The notes under the pieces: model-generated
What the model saw: only the letters and a program-made list of their open reading frames with translations
Database searches by the model: none
Told to the model about the DNA's origin: nothing
Made by a program: the position numbers and the translations under genes
Origin: Hexactinellida sp. DTS-2022
Lineage: Eukaryota > Porifera > Hexactinellida
Assembly: GCA_028753945.1 (NCBI GenBank)
Contig: JAPNXP010000001.1
Location: 14,622,501 to 14,686,500, forward strand
Direction of reading: 5' to 3'
Length of the DNA: 64,000 nt
Shown: positions 31,656 through 41,859 of the stretch, piece by piece
How the letters are laid out: each line of letters starts with the position of its first letter
How positions within the stretch are numbered: the stretch's first letter is position 1

Positions 31656-32807
31656 CAGTAGAGCCTCCCATAACGGACACTCCAAATAGAGGAAAACCTC
31701 TAAATAACGGACAACCCTCGTGGCACGGATTTATTTATTTAGCATATGTCTAATAGAAAAGCAACCTCTAAATAGCGGACAACGGTTCCGGTGTAAGCGC
31801 GTTTTGGGTATCCAGCGATTTAGGGATCCCCGTCCCTAAAACGCTAGCGTTTGGGCACTCTGGGTCCCCGAAACACTAGCGATATAGGGACGGGGGTCCC
31901 TATATAGCTAGCGTTTTGTGGTCGCGGGGTCCCTAAATCGCTAGTGATACAGGTACGCCAGTGTTTTGGGTAACCTCGTTTCTGTGTCCTAAATTACTAG
32001 AGATTAGGTACCTAAGTTTACATAAAGTGAGAATATCCTAAATTAAAGGTCTAAAGTACCTGATTATGTGACACTTGATATAGATAGGTCACAGTTACGT
32101 GATCTGTGTAGATAGGTAATTATCTGGCCTACAGTCGAAATCGGGTTTTTTTGCCTCCCAAAATGCACGACAAAAGGAGGCAAAAAAACCCAATAAGCAA
32201 AAAAACCCGATGGAAAACACATTAAGATATCACATTTTTGCACGACAAAAGGAGGCACAAAAACCCAATAAGCAAAAAAACCCGTGGCAAAAAACCCCGA
32301 TTTCGACTGTACTACATTTCTTTGCAAATTTCACACGCCCACTTATAGTTTGGGCCTATCCACGCCAGTATCGGAATCCGGCGATCCGCATACTTTCTTC
32401 GTGAAACCATTCTTGACAATCCGCACATTGCATTGTACATTTTGCCTCCTTCTTGAGTACGGCATTTACAAAAAATATCGATCCTCTTTCTATTTTTGAA
32501 CTTAGAAATATTTTTCTCTTTCTATTTTTCATTTTCACTTTCTATTTTTCACTATTTTTCATACAAAAACTAAAGATAGTGAAGGATTTGGGCGTAGGGG
32601 TGGTATGCATTGAGCCTATAAATTCTATATGGGTGGCCTTGGGTGGGGTCCCTATATCACTGAATTGATCCCTATATCCCTAGCGTTTTTGGGATACAAG
32701 GGGTCCCTAAAACGCTAGCGATTTAGGGACGGGGATCCCTATATCGCTGGATACCTAAAACGCGCTCACACCGGTCCCAAGGTGTCCGTTGTTCAGAGGC
32801 TCTACTG
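31656..32807. mobile_element. Pogo-type TIR element, nested, TA duplication
   Basis: Starts CAGTAGAGCCTCCCATAACGG, ends TTGTTCAGAGGCTCTACTG, with TA on both sides. The interior repeats ccctaaaacgctagcgattt in both orientations. A second complete MITE (32132-32309, ends CAGTCGAAATCGGG, TA duplication) is inserted inside. Confidence 0.8.
32356..32538 (-). pseudogene. PHD-finger-like fragment inside the transposon
   Basis: The minus strand reads CTMQCADCQEWFHEESMRI. This resembles the C-x2-C...W-F-H-x2-C half of a PHD zinc finger, with serine where the last cysteine is expected. It lies in the interior of the element at 31656-32807, so it may be a relic of transposase-accessory or captured sequence. 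Confidence 0.35.
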
Positions 32808-33061
32808 TATATAATTAAATCTCGATTGTTGTTTGTTTGTTTGTCCGGATTGTATTAAAGTGATGGGGGAATAGAAACCACAATTAATATTGGGATATAA
32901 ACTAACTTTCAAAAGTTATAATAGGTAAACAAATGTTATAATAGGTAAACAAGTATGCTAAACACGAATTTCGCGTTTATAAATTTATCATATTAATATT
33001 TGTTGTTGTTCTTTACACAAAATAGGTAAACAAATCAATGAAAATTCAAAAAACTTATCGA

Positions 33062-33690
33062 TTCCCCTCCAGTTCACCCACGAAATGAAGAACAGGTGAC
33101 TCTCAGTCCTGATTCACTTCCGATCTCTCGAGCACCAAACCCTCCTACGAAGTCCTACTACCCTCCTGTTAAGACACTCCCCAAATCAAAAATCTGTCAA
33201 GCCTGTTAGTTAATTAATGGGAATACTTATCCACCGATCATCGGCGTTTGTATTAAAAACCTCGCTACTTTCTACCGATTGTTTTTTTATGTTTATAAAA
33301 AAACATCATCGGTAGAAAGTAGCGAGGTTTTTAATACAAACGCCGATGATCGGTGGATAAGTATTCCCATTAATTAATTAACCCCAAATCAATTCATATA
33401 CCCACTCTGTACTGGACATTGGCCCTTGCGATGCGACTCTACACTCAACACGCATGAGAGTAACCAGTTTCTGCCCACCTGTTTATCAAACTCCTGTTTA
33501 TGGGTCGTATCGTGTTGAGTATCAGCCGGAGTATGTAAATCGTTCTTTGGAACAGAGACGCTATGTCTACCCGGGCACACATAGTGCGCATGACGTGTGC
33601 TCTCACACTTGTACTGTGCGAACAACACTGCCGCCTACTCAGCTAGTATGTTGGAGATATAAACTAACTTTCAAATATTATAATTGGTAA
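33062..33690 (+). pseudogene. Captured Pro/Tyr-rich coding segment, copy A
   Basis: Frame reading RAPNPPTKSYYPPVK, then after the foldback insertion FCPPVYQTPVYGSYRVEYQP and RRYVYPGTHSAHDV. Repeated PP-x-Y and YQxPVYG-like motifs suggest part of a secreted or cytoplasmic-tail protein. A 2-bp difference from copy B (ctctacact against ctacact) shifts the frame. The source gene is not recognised. Confidence 0.4.
33210..33377. mobile_element. Near-perfect foldback, 75-bp arms
   Basis: Two arms of about 75 bp starting ttaattaatgggaatactta and complementary, with a loop of about 12 bp. It is inserted in the repeat: copy B reads ccccaaatcaatacatatac straight through, while copy A has ccccaaatcaa before and after the insert. 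Confidence 0.85.
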
Positions 33691-33760
33691 ACAAACGTTA
33701 TAATAGGTAAACAAACGAGGTATTAAAAGTATTATGCGCACGCTCGCGCATTAGTACCTG

Positions 33761-35110
33761 TATACAGTCAAACCTCCAAGATCCGGAAACCTCCTTCAAC
33801 CGGGCAACATTTTTATATAAGTTCAAATTAAGTCGCCTTTTTTTGGTTATTAGCTCCAAATTTAGTTTATCTTTGCAGATTTGAATGTCAAAATGTAACT
33901 AAAAGTAAACCACCCTTATCTGGGCAGTGAATATTGGTTTGGATTTGGCCATATGGAAATTTCGCTACTTTATATACAATTCATTTCCGAAATTTATGAA
34001 CTCCTTGGTAAAGTTATACCAAGTTTCGATTGCGGTGCGCACAGATCTTAATGCGCGTGCACATAATACTTTTTATTAGATGAAACAAACAGGCTGAACA
34101 CGAATTTCGCACTCATAGATTTCCAATAGGAATATTTGTTGTTGTTGTTGTTGTTTACACAAATAAGTAAACAAATTAATGAAAATTCAAAATCAACCTA
34201 GAAGTTTGCTTCCAATGGGTATTAGATAAACAAGTAAGCTAAACTCGATTTTTATATTCCATTCTCTAATTACATACAACACAAGGTATCCTATTGCACA
34301 TCCTAGATTCCTGTTGCGAACATTCTCCTTTGTCTTTTCTCGGATGAACACACGTGACGTCACACGGCGTCCATTCCTCCAATCAGAAGAATCTATTTAT
34401 GGAACTAAGTAGCAAACTGGAACTATAAATAGAACTATAAAGTACAGTAGAATCTCATTAACAGGAACACCAGTTTCAAGTTACAGTAAACCTCCATTAG
34501 GGAACAACTCTGCTTAGGGGACACTTTTTTAGTCCCGATTTTCTGCTATGCTTTAACATTGATACCTACCTCCCATTAAGGAACACCTCCCTACAGTGAA
34601 CAGGGAACACCCTTTTGTGTCCCAAATGTCACTTAACCATTCAGATGGACCTCTCATTAAGGAACATTCGTATTAAATATAAATATTTATCATAATTTGT
34701 GGGGATAGTTTTGAACTTTTGATCTCAAGTCATTTTAGCCAATATACATGAATTGACATATAAATTTAACAAAATAGCCATGTTGAAACATCTATAATGT
34801 TAATAGCTACAGTACACCCTCGCTAATCCGAACCCTCGCTAATCCGAACAGGAGAAACCAAAATATGCTTCTAATAAATGTGGGAAAAATCGTAAATTGC
34901 AATGGAAGTATAAAAAGTAAGTATCAGCCAAGTATTTGAAAGAGTACACTAGATGTTTAGTGCGGATTAACAAGGTTTGTACAAGTTTGGTTCGGATTAT
35001 CGAGATTCTCATTTATAGATGCCCAAATTCGAACGAATTCACTAATCGGAACAGAAGATTTTTGAATCGGAACACCTCTGTTCGGATTAGCGAGGGTGTA
35101 CTGTACTATA
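33761..35110. mobile_element. MITE-rich spacer with a possible promoter island
   Basis: Contains a CAGTCAAACCTCCAAGATCC end at 33767, another ggtaaacaa-type unit at 34080-34260, a cagtaaacctccattaggga element from 34486, and a cagtacaccctcgctaatcc palindrome at about 34812-35103. All are CAGT-type. A short non-repetitive piece at 34345-34390 has transcription-factor motifs (separate entry). Confidence 0.55.
34351..34386. promoter_or_regulatory. E-box/CRE composite with CCAAT box
   Basis: cacgtgacgtcac holds an overlapping E-box (CACGTG) and CRE (TGACGTCA), followed 16 bp later by ccaatcag. This looks like a small core-promoter island, but no gene start is visible nearby. Confidence 0.3.
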
Positions 35111-35709
35111 AGCATTAATTTATGAATAAAAATTATTGCTCTTCAAATACACTTGGCCGCAGTGGTGGTGTTTTGCCAAAAAAAGAAGTGGGGGGCGCAG
35201 TGGCGTGTCCAGGATTATCGTGATGGGGGTGCTCTGGAGCGAGCGACGGTAAGGGGAGGTCTGGGAGGCAAGCCCCCAGAATTTTTTTGAATCTTAGACG
35301 CTCAAACATCGATGTAAAGCTATTCTTGTCACATAGAAGGAGGAGTGTAATATTGTACAGTTGTACCAAAAATGTTTAGATGTAGAAGTTTATGTTTAGA
35401 AAACATGATGACTTTGTTAGATAATTTATTAATACTATTTAGTGAATACAAATTTAGTCTGCTAATACAGAGGTCATCTGGAGTCTTCTGGTTTATCGTC
35501 TGGAAAAGTCGTGAGGGGGGTGTTTGAACACCCAAATCCCCCCCTGGATGCGCTCCCTTTTCAAATTTAGCATTTTCTTAGAAAACATAGGTGAAAACGG
35601 CCCCCAATAATGAATTTATAGATAACTGATAGGAAGGAGCGCCCCCCCAAAACATCACTGCTTGGCCGGTTAGTGTACATATTTACAACAAACATTCATA
35701 CACCTCACA
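35111..35709. mobile_element. Decayed hAT-like sequence
   Basis: cagtggcgtgtccaggatta at about 35199 and aaatccccccctggatgcgc at about 35533 look like facing hAT-type ends. The interior shows no transposase. Confidence 0.45.
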
Positions 35710-36175
35710 AAATTTAAACTAACTTTCAAATGTTATAATAGGTAAACAAATGTTATAATAAGTAAACAAGTATGCTGAACACGAATTTCGCGTTTATAAA
35801 TTATCGATTCCCCTCCAGTTCACCCACGAAATGAAGAACAGGTGACTCTCAGTCCTGATTCACTTCCGATCTCTCGAGCACCAAACCCACCTACGAAGTC
35901 CTACTACCCTCCTGTTAAGCCACTCCCCAAATCAATACATATACCCACTCTGTACTGGACACTGGCCCTTGCGATGCGACTACACTCAACACGCATGAGA
36001 GTAACCAGTTTCTGCCCACCTGTTCATCAAACTCCTGTTTATGGGTCGTATCGTGTTGAGTATCAGCCGCAGTATGTAAATCATAATAATTAATTAAAAC
36101 GAACTTTCTAATATTATAATTGGTAAACAAATGTTATAATAGGTAAACAAACGAGGTATTAAAAATATTATGCGC
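35710..36175. mobile_element. 'ggtaaacaa' repeat element, copy B, with the Pro/Tyr frame
   Basis: Same module order as copy A without the foldback. The open frame from about 35812 to 36090 reads RAPNPPTKSYYPPVKPLPKS through FCPPVHQTPVYGSYRVEYQP uninterrupted, so this copy preserves the captured segment better. Confidence 0.65.
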
Positions 36176-36632
36176 ACGCGCATCCTTCAAACCCTTCAAT
36201 TAATGTGCCAGGTACCAATTCTGGCACAAATGGCACTAATAAAATGTGCTGTATCTCAATAGAAAATAATTGCATTGGTTTGAAATTATGCAATTAATGA
36301 TCAAGAATTTTATATTAATTAACTAATTAAATGCAAAGCAGTAGAATGTTCTCTTTTATTAATTAAGGTGTCGGAAGACACCAAGGCATAGAGCCAACTT
36401 ACCTGTTTAGTTTTATTTGAAAGTTGTGTAAAGTTTTAAGTAAAGCAAATGAACTTCCCTAAATCCCTATCTTATATCTGATCTATAATATAATGTTATG
36501 GTTGGTTTATAATATATCAAAAATTCTAATTTTAATTAATTAATTCTAGATAGAGATTTAATTCATAAGCTAATTAGTAGACTGGAATAATATGCCAGAT
36601 TCCTTCCCCAATTTAACGCTTATTATTTACAG
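36176..36632. other. AT-rich spacer
   Basis: Nothing recognised apart from an aattaattaatt-rich tract at about 36310-36370 and 36530-36545. Confidence 0.45.
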
Positions 36633-37182
36633 ACGGGTATCCTGAGGTGACAATAACCGGAACTGTAACACGAATTAGTTTCAATACTCTGGATATATGC
36701 GAGTCAGACCTAACCTACTCTCTTTCCTCTGCGAAACGAGACCTGTGGACACAGTGGCGTAAACTTGGTGTGTGCGGCGGGTGCCTGGCACCCTGACGGC
36801 TGTGATGCCAGGGTGCCAAAGGTGTCTGGCACCCTGGCATTTTCAAACCGAAATTAACCCCCAAACTTAATTTAGCAGATGGCGAGCTAAATAATTTTTT
36901 AATTAAGACACAAAAACACAAAATGAATATTTAATATTTATCCAGAAAATATATAACTAGGGGAAGAACAAAGTGTCGTGGCACCATGGGTATTTTGATG
37001 AAGTTTACGCCCATGTGTGGACAGGATTGCTATAAGGTTCTATAAGAAAGGAGACAGCTAAGCAGGGACCAATGGTTCCCTTATTCTAACGGGAGAGGGA
37101 ACAAGGCTAACACACGCGGGCGTTTATGTTTGTGAGGGAAATATGTCCGGGAGAATATCTACAGCTTCTATTAAACTAAACG
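36633..37182 (+). pseudogene. Ig-like exon split by a hAT MITE
   Basis: Acceptor tattatttacag before 36633; donor cg-gtatgt after 37182. The 3' part reads LILTGEGTRLTHAGVYVCEG, an Ig F strand (D/H-A-G-V-Y-x-C). Just before it is FYKKGDS, then a stop codon. The 5' part (GYPEVTITGTVTRISFNT) is in a different frame. A hAT MITE lies at 36752-37015. The stop and frame change suggest decay beyond the MITE insertion. Confidence 0.45.
36752..37015. mobile_element. hAT-type MITE, 8-bp duplication TGTGGACA
   Basis: Ends CAGTGGCGTAAACTT and the complement of CATGGGCGTAAACTT, with exact TGTGGACA at 36744-36751 and 37016-37023. Confidence 0.88.
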
Positions 37183-37189
37183 GTATGTG

Positions 37190-37530
37190 TTGTATTGTTG
37201 TTTTGTAAACAAATGTTGTGTTTATGAGTTGTGTTGTTTTGTCTGTTTGTTGTTTTTGTTGTTTGTTTGTGTTTTTGTTTATGTTTATGTTGTTGTTTTG
37301 TTTTTGTTGTAACTGTTGTTGTTTATGTTTATGTTGTTGTTTAGGTTTATATTTACGTATATGTTTATGTTTTTGTTTTTGTTTTTTTTTGTTTTTTGTT
37401 GTTGTTGTTGTTTATGTTTATGTTGTAGTTATTAATGTTATGTTTATGTTTATGTTGTTGTTTACGTATATATTTATGCATATGTAGTTGTTGTTTACGT
37501 ATATGTTTATATACTTGTAATTATCCCTGC
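37190..37530. repeat. TTG/TTTATG low-complexity tract
   Basis: Long run of ttgttgttt and tttatgtttatg repeats in the intron between the two Ig exons. Confidence 0.85.
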
Positions 37531-37546
37531 TACTCTCGCCGTTGAG

Positions 37547-38243
37547 CTGACAACGGAGTTCTCGCAGCTCCCAAACGCTGCCCACGGATTGGACAGTCTC
37601 CTCTACTGCAGAGTTATAAATGCAGTCCTCCTGCCTTCAGATACAAATAGGGTGACCAGAGGATTTTGGGTCAAAACCGGGACATTTCTCAAAATTTCGA
37701 CCAAAACCCGGGACAATTCTGGGGTTATAGAAAACTGGACACTATTAGTTTAATGTGAGCGAATCGAAGACAATTTGGATGAAAATAAAAAATAACTGCT
37801 AAAAAAACCTGTACAATTTAGAGATTTACTGGACATCGCACAATAATTGTAAAAAACTGGACTGTCCAGGCTAAAAATTGGACAATAGTCACCCTAATAA
37901 CAAATCAGAGGCGGTCCCAGGGCCAGGGGGGTCCAGACCTCCAGGGGGTCCGGAACCCCTTTTTTCTGGACTAATGAAATTATGCCTGTCAGAAATGCCT
38001 CTTCAGAAATTATTTCTGGATTTTTGTAAAATTAGACCCTTTTTATCAAATTCTAAAATTAGACCCCCCCCTTTTATCAAATCCTGCGACCGCCCATGCA
38101 AATGGTACCGAAACAATGCCAGAATATCCGGGACCTATCTACCTGCCTACCGACACAGGAGTGACTATGGAATGCAGAACTGGAACTACTCCTGTCAGGT
38201 TTCGCACAGCTGTGGTGTCACATCGGAGACAACACTTCTATAA
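37547..38243 (+). pseudogene. Second Ig-like exon, split by two nested MITEs
   Basis: Acceptor cgccgttgag. Entry phase 1 fits the preceding exon. It reads LLQSYKCSPPAFRYK, is then interrupted by two MITEs (37649-37895 with GGGTGACC ends; about 37907-38097 with GGCGGTCCC/GACCGCCC ends), and resumes as WYRNNARISG and GMQNWNYSCQVSHSCGVTSE. The B-strand Cys, C-strand Trp and F-strand Y-x-C of an Ig domain line up in one frame across the insert. The frame meets a stop (38241) five bases before a good donor (gtaagt). Confidence 0.5.
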
Positions 38244-38305
38244 TTATGAGTAAGTTGGGACCAAGCGGTCTATTTATGTACCCCAGGGCAAGGGGACTAA
38301 ATTAC

Positions 38306-38472
38306 AGTAGAACTTCGTTAGTACGAACACGGTTAGTACGAATTTCCGGATAAAACGAATAAACAGTTCCACAAAATCAGGTCCCTACAATGGCTATTCA
38401 ATAGGTATTAGTCCGGTTAAAGCGAACACATTTTTACCGTCCGTTGGTGTTCGTATAAATGAGGTTCTACTG
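38306..38472. mobile_element. MITE, 'aacctcgttaatacgaa' family
   Basis: cagtagaacttcgttagtac ... cgtataaatgaggttctactg. Second member of the family at 1786-1941, in the intron before the VWA exon. Confidence 0.75.
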
Positions 38473-38787
38473 TATATACCCATGGGTAATTTGGTCTCCA
38501 TTGGGTACTTAATTAAGTGCAAAAAATGGGACCAAATGGAACTACTAATTGTGTCCTCTGGTTAACTAACTGGAACTAACTTTATATAGCCTCGGAATCT
38601 GTGTGGCACTGGATTGAGCCACTTGACACCTCAGTCTACGTTAACTCAGCTTAACTTGCAGCTCTGACAACCAAGAGGTGCAACTGGAACTTGACACCAA
38701 ATAATTGATTGAATCATAAAACAGTGAATACGTGTAGTTAATTTGCTATTATCAGATTTGGGATTGCAACATTTGCTTTCAACTGAG

Positions 38788-39046
38788 ATGGCAAACCTCG
38801 GCCCCTGCAGCTCTCAAGCAACAAGTTGCCAACAACCTATTCGGAACCGCCACTATGCTACGAGACGACATTCTACAGTTCCGGTATTCCGGTACTATTG
38901 AAGACGGATATTGGGGGATAGAAACTGTAGTGGACAAGTACGAATTCAGTAGGGAAGCAAGGAAAATTATAGTAATACTAACAGATGAGGAGAGGGACAA
39001 AGAAAGAGAGGATCTTAATTTATCGGCTATCCTAGAGCTACTAAAT
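38788..39046 (+). pseudogene. VWA-domain exon, truncated by MITEs
   Basis: After an acceptor-like tttcaactgag the frame reads WQTSAPAALK, then TIEDGYWGIETVVDKYEFSR and ARKIIVILTDEERDKERE. This is the middle of an extracellular VWA domain in which EDGY and I-I-x-L-T-D-E-x-R-D are typical. It is cut at about 39046 by a fragment of the 'cgactccgcttaatag' MITE and then the 'ggaaattaacgcg' MITE. It follows the Ig exons on the same strand, suggesting one multidomain extracellular protein. Confidence 0.55.
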
Positions 39047-39570
39047 ACAATCGACTCCACTTACCTTATTATAGGAAATTAACACGCCATGAAATTAACG
39101 CGAATTTCTCCAAATCGCGTTAATTTCCTTCGCGATAATTTCATGGAGCGTTAATTTCCATGACCTTAATTTCCTGCTATTTAGCAAAATTATACAATGG
39201 ATGGACAAACTTCCGAGCTACATATTTTCAGATGTGCAACTAGGTTGAAAGGATATACCATGTCTATCAAGTAGATTGGAAGCCTATTTGGACACAATAA
39301 ATAGTATTTAATCAGGAGATTAATAATCCTGAATTTTTTCTAAATTTATTCGAGTTAATTTCATCTATTAGAAAATGTTCAGCTCCAATTCGCGTTAATT
39401 TCATGGCGCGCTAATATCCTAAATAAGGTACTCTATACGCTATAGTAGAGGAACAGTTCAAAGTCAAATATGGTGAGTATTCATGTTATTTAGTTACAGT
39501 TCAATATAGCAATGTACAGTAGATGCCGGTTATAAGAACATCGTCGGGAACTGCATATTCGTGTTCGTAC
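39047..39570. mobile_element. MITE fragments
   Basis: 'ggaaattaacgcg' palindrome at 39068-39175, a second partial copy at 39350-39425, and the left part of an 'ggttataagaaca' MITE at 39518-39570. Confidence 0.65.
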
Positions 39571-39687
39571 TGTATTTTATTTGAATTAAGGTGTTACTTA
39601 TTTAGCTAAAAAGCTTTTTTAAGCTAATAGATTGACTTAAGGTTTTGGAATGGTTTTGATTAACTTTTGATAAAAAACAAAATCTAA

Positions 39688-40230
39688 TTAAAAACATTGC
39701 AATGAATAATTAGGATTTTCAGACATAACAAATATAGTACCTAATTGAGAAATGGAAATACCATATGGTCTAATAAACTCTCCTTTCTTGTCGCCTCTCT
39801 TCCCAATGGTATGGATGTGCTGTCCGTTTCTGGAGAATATCTTTATGGCATTGTGGTCAGTGTCGCTGATGATGATATTCCCAGCTGGATCCATACAGAA
39901 GAACCGCGGGTGATACACCAAACAATCCGGTCCCTCTCCCTGAGATACACAGGAACTGAGGAGGGATCCATTCCTTGAAAAGAAACGGACACAGTTGGGA
40001 CTCCAGTCCAGCACTACGACACAGTCCTTGGTTAGGTTCACGTCTTGTGGGTAGTGTAGTTGTCCAGTTCCGAGACACGCTGTGAATTGTAGTTCTTTGG
40101 AGTATCTTGCTATTCTGTGATTGAAGCTATCTGCTATAAACACATCTCCATTTGTGTCGATAGCGAGGCCGCGTGGGTAATATAGCTGTCCTTCTTCTTT
40201 CCCTTCAGTTCCAGTTCTGTTCTTTTCGTT
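39688..40230 (-). pseudogene. NHL-repeat protein, 5'-truncated C-terminal part
   Basis: The minus strand reads GQLYYPRGLAIDTNGDVFIA, DSFNHRIARYSKELQF, GNIIISDTDHNAIKIFSRNG and a C-terminus (MSENPNYSLQCF) like that of the NHL gene at 41860. These are three to four NHL beta-propeller blades ending at a natural stop. At 40230 the frame runs into the 15-bp repeat element, and the N-terminal coiled coil is absent, so this is a truncated paralogue. NHL blades usually bind proteins or RNA. Confidence 0.7.
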
Positions 40231-41040
40231 ACAGACATTTCGTTACACGACATTTCGTTACACGACATTTCGTTACACGACATTTCGTTACTGCGACATT
40301 TCGTTACACGACAGTTTGTTACACGACACTTCGCTACTAATTTCATTGGTTAATTCTAAACACCTGAGTGTTATTGTTTATAATGATATTTTAGCTGCTA
40401 GAATGCTGTAATTAATGTACTAATTGTAACATACTATTGTAACATAAAACTAATTATTGACAATAACAACTAGTTTGCATCCATACTGAAATGGTGTGCA
40501 AACCCTCTTAGAAACTCCATTCTGGGACGATATAAATAACTAGCGATGAGTTCTTTCAAAGCTTGTTCGCTAGCTTGTGATTTCACGCGTTTAGGTGGCT
40601 GAGCTCCTGCAATGAACTTAGCTTGTCACACCTCGACCAGTCCTTGTTCACGTTTTAAGGATGTTATAAACTTCCAAATTGTAGGATGATTGCACCCAAC
40701 AGTTGTATTAAAGGAACGGTGCCATGCTTCAACAATATTAGTTGTCCGGGGTAGTCCGAATGGGGTGTCGAAACAAAGGTAAACATGACCTTATTCAATA
40801 ACATTCTAGCAGCTAAAATATCATTATAAACAATAACACTCAGGTGTTTAGAATTAACCAATGAAATTAGTAGCGAAGTGTCGTGTAACAAACTGTCGTG
40901 TAACGAAATGTCGCAGTAACGAAATGTCGTGTAACGAAATGTCGTGTAACGAAATGTCGTGTAACGAAATGTCGTGTAACGAAATGTCGTGTAACGAAAT
41001 GTCGTGTAACGAAATGTCGTGTAACGAAATGTCGGTATCC
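40231..41040. mobile_element. TIR element with 15-bp satellite ends
   Basis: Both ends are arrays of acgacatttcgttac (about 7 copies left, 11 right, inverted). About 90 bp of further inverted sequence follows (ttggttaattctaaacacct), around a 400-bp unique core. 15 bp equals five codons, so the array also makes long artificial open frames. Confidence 0.8.
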
Positions 41041-41065
41041 CGACTCGGGATACCTGAGTTAATCC

Positions 41066-41848
41066 CAGGGCCGTCGAGAGCGCGAGCGGGCCCCGGGTCA
41101 AAATTTTGGGTTCGGGCCCCCTCTGATATATATTTCCGTTATCGTGAAGTTAATAAACTATACGCAAACTATCGCATTCGTATTATATATATTTTAATTA
41201 TTAAATAAATTAAATCCTATTTAATCTTATTTTTATGAATTTTTTATTAACCTTTAGCTATATAGCTATAGAGTTTATGATATACAATTTTTTTTGGCAC
41301 CAGATTTATGTTAATAAGAGGACATCACAGTTTGTGACTTATTGTTCTAAACAGTGAAAGAAACAAAAAGGTTGTTAGCCAGGGTATCATCCAGGCGTGC
41401 GCGACGCGCCTCTAGGCGTGTAATTTTGAAAGAAAAATTTTCTAGGTGCGCGAAAATCGAGAGGTGCTAACATAGCGTTATACAAATTGAGTATTTTAGG
41501 CGCTTGTGAGCGAGCTCAAACTTAATCTAGGCGCGCAGAAAAAAATTCCTGGGTAAAAGCCTGTGTTAGCATATTTACGCGTGGCTGTCGTTTGGATCGG
41601 ATCCCGTAACTGAGTTAGTTATGGAAAATTATATAACTGTTACAAAGTAAGTCAGGACGGGGTTTCTAGGAAGGATTAAATAACCAAGGTATTACTCTAC
41701 CCAGCGATGTCTGTATTTATCCTTGACTTGTCTACTTAATAGAGCCAATAAAGCCCATGTATACCTTCACAGACAGAATTTCTCGGGCCCCCTCGGGCCC
41801 CGGGCCCCGGGGTAATTACCCCGCCTACCCCCCCTCTCGACGGCCCTG
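41066..41848. mobile_element. hAT element, 8-bp duplication GTTAATCC
   Basis: Perfect 15-bp ends CAGGGCCGTCGAGAG and complement, with exact GTTAATCC at 41058-41065 and 41849-41856. GC-rich subterminal gggccccgggtc blocks; no transposase in 783 bp. The open frame is continuous across the empty site into the NHL gene. Confidence 0.92.
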
Positions 41849-41859
41849 GTTAATCCAAA

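Larger units (their letters stand above)
32820..33760. mobile_element. 'ggtaaacaa' repeat element, copy A
   Basis: Begins tctcgattgttgtttgtttg, then ccggattgtattaaagtgat, then modules acttataataggtaaacaaa and ctgaacacgaatttcgcgtt, then a Pro/Tyr-coding segment. It ends with the tataataggtaaacaaacga module. Copy B is at 35710-36160 and a longer relative is at 62970-64000. Confidence 0.7.

Noticed and set aside
37218-37487. Cys/Phe/Val-rich plus-strand frame
   Set aside because: TTG/TTTATG low-complexity repeat within an intron.
40664-41208. Long frames with FRYTT or NEMSC repeats
   Set aside because: The 15-bp satellite unit is a multiple of three and keeps frames open artificially.
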